The notes beneath the pieces were generated by a model. The model was given only the letters and a program-made list of their open reading frames with translations, was not told the origin of the DNA and searched no databases. This document shows, piece after piece, positions 1 to 6,210 of a stretch of DNA of 7,255 nucleotides. Positions within the stretch are counted from its first letter, which is position 1. Every line of letters starts with the position of its first letter. The stretch covers positions 1-7,255 of the forward strand of contig JAAYYJ010000284.1 in the NCBI GenBank assembly GCA_012515455.1. The letters are read 5' to 3'. The stretch is from Oligosphaeraceae bacterium. Lineage in GTDB: Bacteria > Verrucomicrobiota > Lentisphaeria > Oligosphaerales > Oligosphaeraceae. Made by a program: the position numbers and the translations under genes.

Positions 1-393
1 CGGCTGCAGGTCTCCGGCCTGGACCTGCTGGACGGCACACCAGTACTGGATATCAAACCCTACCTGCCCTACACGGATGCCATCCCTCAGGCCGCCGGCG
101 GATTCGCCCCCGCCGCGCCGCCCGAAAACGCCCTGGCAGTAACTTACAGCCCCCGCGCCGACGCTCAGCGCCAGCAGTTGCTGGCCGCCGGCCAGGCAGA
201 GTTCCTGAGCCTGGTTGGAAAAGTCCTCGCTGCGGACCCGCGCCCCGCCTATCAGCACGAGGCCGGGCGGGTCTACAGCGTATTCATCAGTGGCTACGAA
301 GTGTTCTGGCAGATCGGCGAGCATACCGCCAGCGCCGAAATCCTGGAATTCAGACGCAACCGCCCAACCCGAGGAGTCTCCCCCCATGAGTGA
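1..393 (+). CDS. trmO: tRNA (N6-threonylcarbamoyladenosine37-N6) methyltransferase TrmO, C-terminal part (5'-truncated)
   Basis: The reading frame is open from the first base and ends with TGA at 391-393, giving 130 visible residues; the start lies outside the window. Near the left end it reads GLDLLDGTPVLDIKPYLPY followed by TDAIP, a hallmark of the TrmO/TsaA (YaeB) family. Established family knowledge: the enzyme uses S-adenosylmethionine to methylate t6A37 of threonine tRNA, giving m6t6A, in the cytoplasm. The family is about 230 residues long in E. coli, so roughly the N-terminal half, with most of the SAM-binding barrel, is missing here. The remaining 80 or so residues match the small C-terminal domain, with the segment RVYSVFISGYEVFWQI. 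The last 8 bp overlap the next gene, which suggests translational coupling. No promoter is visible because the 5' end is cut. The family call is confident. Confidence 0.93.
   Translation, partial: RLQVSGLDLLDGTPVLDIKPYLPYTDAIPQAAGGFAPAAPPENALAVTYSPRADAQRQQLLAAGQAEFLSLVGKVLAADPRPAYQHEAGRVYSVFISGYEVFWQIGEHTASAEILEFRRNRPTRGVSPHE
371..376 (+). promoter_or_regulatory. Ribosome binding site of the small TPR-like gene
   Basis: GAGGAG lies inside the end of trmO, 9 nt before the ATG at 386. It decides the start of the next gene: the in-frame upstream alternatives (for example at 215) would read out of frame through trmO and have no comparable site. Confidence 0.75.
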
Positions 394-760
394 CCCGGCC
401 CCGAAATGCAAATGCGCCTTTATCAAGAATCTCGTCCTGCTGCTGGTTCTCTGCCTGGCTTCGGCCCTTGTCTGGTATAACCTGAATGAGCGCGCTTTGC
501 GGCAGAAGGAGAATCGCGCCCTGGAACTGATGCAGGAGGGCCAGAACAAGGCCGCCATCCAGCAGTTCCTGGAGTTGAAGCAGGACCGCCCCAAAGCGGC
601 AGACCAGACTCGCCTGAACGCATACCTGGCCGACTGCTATGTGAATTTGGCTGAAGACCCCAGCATCCCCCTCGAAGAATCGCTTAAATATTACCGCAAG
701 GTGCTGGAATTCGACCCCGGGAAGGTCCCCGCCCTGATCCGTGAACGTCTCACGCCATAA
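386..760 (+). CDS. Small membrane-anchored protein with TPR-like repeats
   Basis: The gene encodes 124 residues starting at ATG 386, behind a good GAGGAG site, with an 8-bp overlap (ATGAGTGA) with the trmO stop. A short N-terminus (MSDPAPKCKC) is followed by one hydrophobic segment at about residues 15-31, predicting one membrane span or an uncleaved anchor. C8 and C10 lie before this segment and do not form a lipobox. Residues of about 42-115 are charged, helical and TPR-like: an NRALELMQEGQNKAAIQQF pair-of-helices pattern, then NAYLADCYVNLAE and LKYYRKVLEFDPGKVPAL, the latter a typical TPR helix B with the DP turn. TPR repeats usually bind other proteins, so a scaffold role at the membrane is inferred. 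I do not recognise a named family. The yejB gene follows in the same frame after TAA, so a link to that permease is possible but untested. Confidence 0.82.
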   Translation: MSDPAPKCKCAFIKNLVLLLVLCLASALVWYNLNERALRQKENRALELMQEGQNKAAIQQFLELKQDRPKAADQTRLNAYLADCYVNLAEDPSIPLEESLKYYRKVLEFDPGKVPALIRERLTP

Positions 761-814
761 CCCGCCACCACGGCCCCGGACGCTCTGTCCAATTGCCCTG
801 CTGAACCTCCTGAC

Positions 815-1861
815 ATGGAAAGAATCGACTACTTCATCCGACGGCTGCTGCTGGTAATCCCGACCTTCCTCGGCATCACCTTCCTCTGCTTCACCATCAT
901 CCAATTCGTGCCCGGCGGACCGGTCGAGCAGGCCATCCTGCGCATGAAAGGCGGAGGGGCCGGCGGAGAAAGCAGCAGCAGCACAGAAGCCAGCGCCGGA
1001 ATCTCCGCCGAACAGCGCGAGGCCATCCGAAAACATTTCGGCTTCGACCAGCCTTTCTATCAGCGCTATTGGCAGTGGCTGATCCGGGACCGCATCGGCA
1101 TGCGCATGGAGTCATATAAATTCTCCAACAAGACCGCCTGGCAGCTGATTTCTGAACGCTTCCCGGTCTCACTCGTCTTCGGACTGAGCAGCTTCTTCCT
1201 GACTTATCTGGTCTGCATCCCGCTGGGTGTAGGCAAGGCCCTCAAACATGAACAGACCTTCGATCTGCTCTCCAGCATTATCGTCTTCGCCGGGTACGCA
1301 GTGCCGGCCTTCGCCCTGGGAATGGTGCTGAAAATGCTGTTCTGCGGCACCACCGAAGGACTCTGGGACATCTTCCCCGCCACCGGCTTCCAGGCCCAGA
1401 ACTTCAGTGACATGACCTTCTGGGGAAAAACCCGCGACCTCTGCTGGCACGCATTCCTGCCCGTGCTCTGCTATATGTGCGGCAGTTTCGCAGTGCTGAC
1501 CATGCTGATGAAAAATTCCCTGCTGGAGCAGATCAACAGCGATTATGTGCGCACCGTCTATGCCAAGGGCGGCAGCACTGCCCGGGCCTTGTGGGGGCAT
1601 GCCCTGCGCAACGCCCTGATCCCGGTCTCCACCGGCTTCGGTTCCATCCTGACCGTAATGTTCGCCGGATCGGTAATCATCGAACGGGTCTTCGAAATCC
1701 CGGGCATGGGCAGCCTCAGCCTGGAAGCGATTGTCAGCCGGGACTACCCGGTATTCATGGGCATCCTGGCCCTGACCTCAATCCTGGGGCTGCTCGGGAA
1801 CATCCTGTCCGACTTCTGCTATGTGATCATCGACCCCCGCATCTCCTTCAGCAAAGGCTGA
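815..1861 (+). CDS. yejB: ABC transporter permease, YejB family (peptide/microcin C-type uptake)
   Basis: This 348-residue inner-membrane permease matches the YejB branch of the DppB/OppB family along its length. The N-terminus IRRLLLVIPTFLGITFLCF and the motif FVPGGPVEQAI open it. A flexible Gly/Ser loop at about residues 46-63 is also present in YejB but usually absent from DppB. The coupling (EAA) loop that contacts the ATPase is at residues 243-270 (DYVRTVYAKGG, then LWGHALRNALIP). The C-terminus SRDYPVFMGI and IIDPRISF closely follows E. coli YejB. About six membrane spans are visible (near 11-31, 120-141, 152-174, 211-233, 276-293 and 318-338). Known partners are YejA (binding protein), YejE (second permease) and YejF (ATPase), which import oligopeptides and microcin C in enterobacteria. 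None is adjacent here. There is no clear Shine-Dalgarno before ATG 815, and no better in-frame start between it and the preceding stop. Confidence 0.9.
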   Translation: MERIDYFIRRLLLVIPTFLGITFLCFTIIQFVPGGPVEQAILRMKGGGAGGESSSSTEASAGISAEQREAIRKHFGFDQPFYQRYWQWLIRDRIGMRMESYKFSNKTAWQLISERFPVSLVFGLSSFFLTYLVCIPLGVGKALKHEQTFDLLSSIIVFAGYAVPAFALGMVLKMLFCGTTEGLWDIFPATGFQAQNFSDMTFWGKTRDLCWHAFLPVLCYMCGSFAVLTMLMKNSLLEQINSDYVRTVYAKGGSTARALWGHALRNALIPVSTGFGSILTVMFAGSVIIERVFEIPGMGSLSLEAIVSRDYPVFMGILALTSILGLLGNILSDFCYVIIDPRISFSKG

Positions 1862-1878
1862 GGCAACCGCAGCATAAC

Positions 1879-3222
1879 TCAGCGCGGACGCTTCTGCCAA
1901 AAATCCTTGCCCCAGGCCTGCTTCTTGTCCCCGGGCGACTTGCCAGCAGGGCGGCGGGCGGGCGACGGCGCTGCCTTGGCGGGCGGCGCGGGGGCGAGAC
2001 GCTGGCAAATGCTGCTGACCGCCAGTTCCGCAGTAGCAAAGGCCGCCTGCAGATTGTAGCCGCCAGTCGGGCCGTCGATATCCATCACCTCACCGGCAAA
2101 AAACAGCCCCGGCTGCAAACGGGACTCCATGGTCCCGGGATTGATATCCGCCAGTGAGACGCCGCCGATGGTCACTATTGCTTCCTTCAGCGGACGAATG
2201 CCGCGCACCTGGATAGGGATGCTTTTTAGCGCCTGCGAGAGTTCCGGACAGAATGACCCGGCCGCGAACAGACGGGCGAACTTCTCCGCCAACCCCCGCG
2301 CCAGAGAGTGCTCGAGACCGCAGGCATTCAGGGTCGCAGCCGCCTGTTTGGTCTTCTGCCAGCCCCGGCTCAGCATCTGAGCCAACCCGGCAGCGGTCTG
2401 CTCCGGAAACAAATCCAGCACCAACTCGTACGCGTCCAGCTGGCGGCGGCCAATGATCCTGGCGGCATCCAGGAACGCGCTGCCGCGCACCGCCGTCCGG
2501 TCAGCCAGCAGATTCCCTTCCGTGATTGCGACAGTTTGCCCGCGGCTCACAAGGGTCAGGCGCACCAGCGGCACACCGGCTTCCGCACTCCCCGGCGGAC
2601 ATAACCAGGCATCGCTGACCTCAATTCCGGCCAGGCCGGGCCGAAACGGCTCCAGGCGATGCTGCAGCTCAGCGGCCAGGCGCTGTCCATCCCCCACGCT
2701 ACCGGTTTTGGGATAAGACACACCCCCGGTAGCCAGCAGCAGGAAACGCGTCTGCAGGGTCAGTTTCCCGCATTGCAGTTCGAACCCCCCGCCCCCCGCC
2801 AGGGGAGTTATTTTCCGGGCCGGGCAATTCAGCAGCAGTGGCACTTCCAGGTCCCGCAGCTGGTCGGTGAAACAATGCAGCACGTCATCCGCCTTTTCGC
2901 TAGAAGGGTAGATGCGATCGTGCAGAACCTTGCTGGGCAGACCGCAGGCGGCAAAACGTTCCCGCAGGAGCGCCGGCGGCAGCAGCCGCAGCGCCGAGGC
3001 GAGAAAACTTCCCACCGGCTCACCGTAGTCGGCCTGCAATTCAGCTGCACTGCCAGCATGACTGATGTTGCAGCGGTTGTTCCCGCACAGCAGCAGCTTC
3101 AAACCGGGGCGATGCCGGCGTTCCAGCAGCAGACAGCGCAACCCGGCCCGGCCCGCCGCCACCGCCGCCCACAGCCCCGCGGCACCAGCACCCACAATCA
3201 GCAAATCTGTATTCTGCACCAT
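1879..3222 (-). CDS. NAD(P)/FAD-dependent oxidoreductase, BaiN/HI0933 (YhiN) family
   Basis: This is a 447-residue flavoprotein. A Rossmann FAD-binding motif GAGAAG is at residues 11-16, followed by the family signature CGNNRCN (46-52). Then come RIYPSSEKADDV (103-114), LLLATGGVSYPKTGSVGDG (161-179) and, near the end, GGVSLADINPGTMES (353-367) and GEVMDIDGPTGGYNLQ (377-392). These are typical of the HI0933-like family. Family members are soluble flavoproteins of uncertain physiological role; BaiN has been linked to bile-acid reduction in gut clostridia, but that cannot be assumed here. Two oddities: the usual THxGxSGP segment is replaced by DRTAVRGSAFL (241-251), and a Pro/Ala/Lys/Arg-rich tail of about 37 residues (411-447) extends past the family core. 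The gene lies 12 bp downstream of the glycosidase-like gene and is probably co-transcribed. Its end faces yejB across 17 bp. The start may be GTG at 3219 (see the ribosome binding site entry). Confidence 0.9.
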   Translation of the reverse strand: MVQNTDLLIVGAGAAGLWAAVAAGRAGLRCLLLERRHRPGLKLLLCGNNRCNISHAGSAAELQADYGEPVGSFLASALRLLPPALLRERFAACGLPSKVLHDRIYPSSEKADDVLHCFTDQLRDLEVPLLLNCPARKITPLAGGGGFELQCGKLTLQTRFLLLATGGVSYPKTGSVGDGQRLAAELQHRLEPFRPGLAGIEVSDAWLCPPGSAEAGVPLVRLTLVSRGQTVAITEGNLLADRTAVRGSAFLDAARIIGRRQLDAYELVLDLFPEQTAAGLAQMLSRGWQKTKQAAATLNACGLEHSLARGLAEKFARLFAAGSFCPELSQALKSIPIQVRGIRPLKEAIVTIGGVSLADINPGTMESRLQPGLFFAGEVMDIDGPTGGYNLQAAFATAELAVSSICQRLAPAPPAKAAPSPARRPAGKSPGDKKQAWGKDFWQKRPR

Positions 3223-3225
3223 TGT

Positions 3226-3230
3226 TCCCT
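3226..3230 (-). promoter_or_regulatory. Ribosome binding site (AGGGA) that questions the flavoprotein start
   Basis: On the minus strand AGGGA sits only 3 nt before the ATG at 3222-3220, which is too close for normal initiation, but 6 nt before the GTG that forms codon 2 (3219-3217). GTG may be the real start, giving 446 residues. The site lies in the 12-bp gap after the stop of the upstream gene. Confidence 0.5.
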
Positions 3231-3234
3231 AATT

Positions 3235-5928
3235 TTAACGGTTGTTACCGGCCGGCAAGCGCAGCCAGCCGGCTTTGGCGGGATTGTAGTCGCGCTGCAT
3301 CAGACGACTCTCGTAATCTTCCCCTTCGACCCAGCTGAACCCCTTGCCCCGGATATTAACCCGCACCGGATGCCCGGGACGACGATAACCTTCCAGCAGG
3401 GACAGGGGCACCGCGATGGTGGTCTCGGATTCGCAGTGGTGGCTCTCCAGCACCGGGACTTGCCGGAAAATGCCGTCATAGACCACCAGTTTGCCCTCGG
3501 CTGTGATATCAAAGCGCAACGGCGGCCAGAGTCGGCAGGGCTCGATTTCCAGACAGAAAGCTGTGCCGGTCAGGCCGGTGCAAGAGAAGACCAGGGTGTC
3601 ATCCTGGCACCAGACGGCCCAGCTGGCCAACTCCCGCCCGGACAGTGGGTAACGCGGTGCGCTGTCCCGGGTTGATCCGCAGCAGGCTACCTTGCCCTCG
3701 GGACGGGCGCCGGTGTAGGCTCCAATCCAGGCGGCATCCGGCCGAAAACGGGGAAAATCCTCCTCCAGGAGTTCGTGCAGCAGTTCCAGGCGGGCTTTCA
3801 GCTTGGCCGGGAAGAACAGGTATCCTTCCGCCTCCGAGTGATATCCCAGGCGGCAGTCCCGGCGGCACAGAACAGCCATGCGTTCGGTGTTCCGGCATTC
3901 CTGTTTCACGATCTCACGCAGCGACTCGAGGTTGTCGCTGCCGGCATAGAGCATATCCTCACGCAGATGATAGAATTCCAGCACGTTGCGGGCACTTTGC
4001 ATCTGCAGCAGGATGGCCTCCGCTAAATCGATGTCCGCCAGCCGCTGCGGGCTATGCTGAAATTCTGCCCGCAGGGGCTCCAGCAAGCGGAAGCCCTCTT
4101 CCCAGGATGCAGCCATCATCCGGCATAATTCCAGTCCCTCCGACAAGGTATGGTGATAAGTCAGACACTCGCCGATGCGGTCGCCGCTGACCTCGGGGAA
4201 ATGCCGCATAATCCAGCTCGGGGAGAGAGGCTGGTCCACCGGGAACAGATGCAATGGCCAGGCGATGCAGTGATGCAAGGGCCCGTACCACTCGAAGGAC
4301 AGATTGGCGGGGAAATTCCGGTACCCGGCGGCAAAATGCTGCCAGGCCCGGACGACCTGGGGTGCGAAACGCCGCCAGTCCGGTCGCGCCAGTTCGAGCA
4401 GGAATTCCTCCTCCGAGGCCGGGAAGGGCTCGAAGGACAAACGCCCGGCGGCCTGATTCATCAGTCCGGGGTAATTGCCGAAAAACCAGCACTGCATGAC
4501 CGCATATACACCCAATTCGTGCATGACCTGGTATTTTTCATAAAGATTTCCGGGGACCGGCATAAAGGGCACCGAGGCATTCTCGTGCGAACAGCCGACC
4601 TGCAGTTTGGCGGCCGGCTTCCTGACCGTGCGCGCGACCTCCCGGAACAACTCTGAGGGCCCCAGGTAGGCCAGCGAATAATCAAATACCACCCGCTCCT
4701 TGCCCAGCTGCTGCAGGCGCCCGCCGGACTCGAAATTCAGCATCATGCCGACATCATCCGGCCACTGCCGGGATACCGCGGCGAGCTGCTGGCTGAGCAG
4801 GCTGCCATCCCGCTGCCCGGGTGCGTAAAACCAGCCCAGGAATTCAGCCCCGGGGCTGGCCGCGCGCATGGCGTCACGCAGCACCTCGGCCTGCTGCCGG
4901 AAAAGCTGGCCGGGTTCTTGCTGCGAGCAGCGCGGACATTTACAGATCGGGTTCCGGCCCAGCGCATGGGCCACGCAACTGCCGTTGTCTTCACCGAACA
5001 TAATGTTGATCATCCCGCCCAGGCCGGGAACGGCGCTGAACAGCTGTGCTACGGATTCGTGCAGGTACTGCGTTCCGGCATCCGTGGAAGTGCAGAAGAA
5101 GCCCCAGTCACCATGGTGGCAGCTGATCAGCTCGGGATGATTCGCGGCCTCCGCCGCGGGGACGGCGTAACTCGCATCGCCGAACAGCTTGGGCTCACAG
5201 AAAAACACATAAATGCGGATGCCGTATCGTGCGCAGCGTTGCACGGTCAGACGCAATTTGGCCAAACGCTGCTCGGCCTTCGCCCCCCGTCCGGGGAAAA
5301 CCGAGGAAGGCAGGTCCCGGAAATACATAGTCAGCCACAGGCCGTTGATCCCCTCATGCGCCAGTTTGTCCAGGTACTCCTCGGGATAATAGTCGATGTC
5401 GTTGCTCAATTCATCGATAAAAAAAGGTGCCCGGTAGGTGGGACCGAAAAAACAGCGCGAGATGCGGTGTTTGACAAAGGACTTCCGCCGCCAGTTGCCG
5501 GCAGTCACCGACCGGCCTTCAGCTTCCGCCAGACGGCCCTCTAAAAAATATGTCCCCCGCCGGAATCCATCCTCATCCGCAGCCTTGATCACTGCCCCAC
5601 CAGGCGTGGTCCTGAGCTCGAATTCCTCCGGCTGGAAACTCTCCTCGCGCTGCCAGGTTATCGGCCAGGCTGATGCCTGCTCCGATACGTCTTTGGCTGC
5701 CAGAACCCGGCGCAGGGATTTTATCGCGGTCTCGAGATTGGGCAGCGCCTGGCCGGCATAATGCAGTTCCACACCCTGGCCCAGGCAGTCAGTACATTCT
5801 CCAGCAGGACAACCCTGCCCGGCGGCAAAATGACAGCTCAGGGGGGCACGCAAATCTTCGACGAAAGACGGGGTGTCCGTAAACGGCTGGGGAATCTGCG
5901 CCAGTTGCACGACCTTCTGCATATCCAT
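3235..5928 (-). CDS. Large glycoside-hydrolase-like protein with C-terminal CBM9-like domain, probably cytoplasmic
   Basis: This 897-residue protein has no signal peptide or membrane segment. I infer three parts. Residues of about 50-140 resemble the alpha/beta domain that precedes the barrel in GH20/GH67-type enzymes (NLETAIKSLRRVLA, then DEDGFRRGTYFLEGRL). Residues of about 155-560 look like a TIM barrel: HRISRCFFGPTYRAPFF, DYYPEEYLDKLAHEGINGLW, CARYGIRIYVFFCEPKLF, GGMINIMFGEDNG and AEFLGWFYAPG. The acidic pair E313-D314 in FGEDNG and E245 are candidates for catalytic residues. A helical region follows (about 580-725). Residues of about 730-890 resemble a CBM9/DOMON-like sugar-binding domain (ASWAVWCQDDTLVFSC, LRFDITAEGKLVVYDG, TTIAVPLSLL, VRVNIRGKGFSW). 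Cysteines cluster at C32, C40, C45, C48 and in CKCPRC (329-334); the latter recalls CxCxxC motifs of DUF4838-type barrel proteins. Substrate unknown. The glycosidase role is inferred from the architecture and not proven. Start ATG 5928 has AGGAA 9 nt upstream. Confidence 0.8.
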   Translation of the reverse strand: MDMQKVVQLAQIPQPFTDTPSFVEDLRAPLSCHFAAGQGCPAGECTDCLGQGVELHYAGQALPNLETAIKSLRRVLAAKDVSEQASAWPITWQREESFQPEEFELRTTPGGAVIKAADEDGFRRGTYFLEGRLAEAEGRSVTAGNWRRKSFVKHRISRCFFGPTYRAPFFIDELSNDIDYYPEEYLDKLAHEGINGLWLTMYFRDLPSSVFPGRGAKAEQRLAKLRLTVQRCARYGIRIYVFFCEPKLFGDASYAVPAAEAANHPELISCHHGDWGFFCTSTDAGTQYLHESVAQLFSAVPGLGGMINIMFGEDNGSCVAHALGRNPICKCPRCSQQEPGQLFRQQAEVLRDAMRAASPGAEFLGWFYAPGQRDGSLLSQQLAAVSRQWPDDVGMMLNFESGGRLQQLGKERVVFDYSLAYLGPSELFREVARTVRKPAAKLQVGCSHENASVPFMPVPGNLYEKYQVMHELGVYAVMQCWFFGNYPGLMNQAAGRLSFEPFPASEEEFLLELARPDWRRFAPQVVRAWQHFAAGYRNFPANLSFEWYGPLHHCIAWPLHLFPVDQPLSPSWIMRHFPEVSGDRIGECLTYHHTLSEGLELCRMMAASWEEGFRLLEPLRAEFQHSPQRLADIDLAEAILLQMQSARNVLEFYHLREDMLYAGSDNLESLREIVKQECRNTERMAVLCRRDCRLGYHSEAEGYLFFPAKLKARLELLHELLEEDFPRFRPDAAWIGAYTGARPEGKVACCGSTRDSAPRYPLSGRELASWAVWCQDDTLVFSCTGLTGTAFCLEIEPCRLWPPLRFDITAEGKLVVYDGIFRQVPVLESHHCESETTIAVPLSLLEGYRRPGHPVRVNIRGKGFSWVEGEDYESRLMQRDYNPAKAGWLRLPAGNNR

Positions 5929-5937
5929 AAATGCTGC

Positions 5938-5942
5938 TTCCT
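5938..5942 (-). promoter_or_regulatory. Ribosome binding site of the glycosidase-like gene
   Basis: AGGAA on the minus strand lies 9 nt before ATG 5928. It supports that start over the in-frame ATG two codons later (5922), for which the spacing would be 15 nt. Confidence 0.6.
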
Positions 5943-5976
5943 GTAAATAAACTTGCGTGGTGCTTGGCTCGAGAAA

Positions 5977-6004
5977 ATGCTATTCAGATCACATTGTCCG
6001 CCAA
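5977..6004 (-). promoter_or_regulatory. Possible sigma70-type promoter of the minus-strand operon
   Basis: On the minus strand TTGGCG (6004-5999) and TAGCAT (5982-5977) are 16 bp apart, about 50 bp before the glycosidase-like start. Both boxes match consensus only partly. A TGTGA-N6-TAGCA element overlaps the -10 box (5993-5978). The placement is sensible but the call rests on weak sequence similarity. Confidence 0.3.
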
Positions 6005-6036
6005 TTGCCGGTACAGCCGAAAACAAAACTTCTGCC

Positions 6037-6091
6037 CCGGACGGAACGGCAAACAGGATATCAGAAAATCTAGCCCGTGCCGGACTTTTTT
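6037..6091 (+). terminator. Terminator-like hairpin with six-T tract, no gene upstream on this strand
   Basis: CCGG-A-CGG (6037-6044) can pair with CCG-TG-CCGG (6075-6083), giving 7 pairs with a small internal loop and a 30-nt loop. AC and six T follow (6086-6091). The large loop makes it a weak terminator. The nearest plus-strand gene ends far to the left, so it would serve only an unannotated or antisense transcript. Confidence 0.22.
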
Positions 6092-6187
6092 CAAGACCAG
6101 CACTGCATAATTGCCCCAACACCGCTTCAGCCCGGAAAACCTCCACCTGCCGGGCAACAGCCTGGAGCTGTCCTTTCTGCATGCGAA

Positions 6188-6210
6188 GCCAACGTTGGCA
6201 GGTCACCTGC
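6188..6210. promoter_or_regulatory. Two abutting perfect palindromes, operator-like
   Basis: GCCAACGTTGGC (6188-6199) is a perfect 12-bp palindrome. GCAGGT-C-ACCTGC (6198-6210) is a perfect 6+1+6 inverted repeat sharing 2 bp with it. Such symmetry is typical of sites for dimeric DNA-binding proteins. They lie about 260 bp before the minus-strand gene start and 600 bp before trxB, so a target promoter is not obvious. The symmetry is directly seen; function is inferred. Confidence 0.35.

Noticed and set aside
350..1036. Long minus-strand frame opposite the TPR-like gene and yejB
   Set aside because: A shadow frame caused by high GC; the plus-strand products have clear family motifs and the minus-strand translation has none.
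1862..1878. Possible shared terminator between yejB and the convergent flavoprotein gene
   Set aside because: The 17-bp gap has no inverted repeat or T tract.
2659..3675. Plus-strand frame of 338 codons opposite the flavoprotein and glycosidase-like genes
   Set aside because: Gln/Arg/Pro-rich antisense translation without motifs, covering the junction of two well-supported minus-strand genes.
5929..5946. GGAAGCAGC on the minus strand, resembling part of the bacterial SRP RNA
   Set aside because: The match is limited to about nine bases; the surrounding SRP RNA stem is absent and the stretch serves as the ribosome binding site of the large gene.
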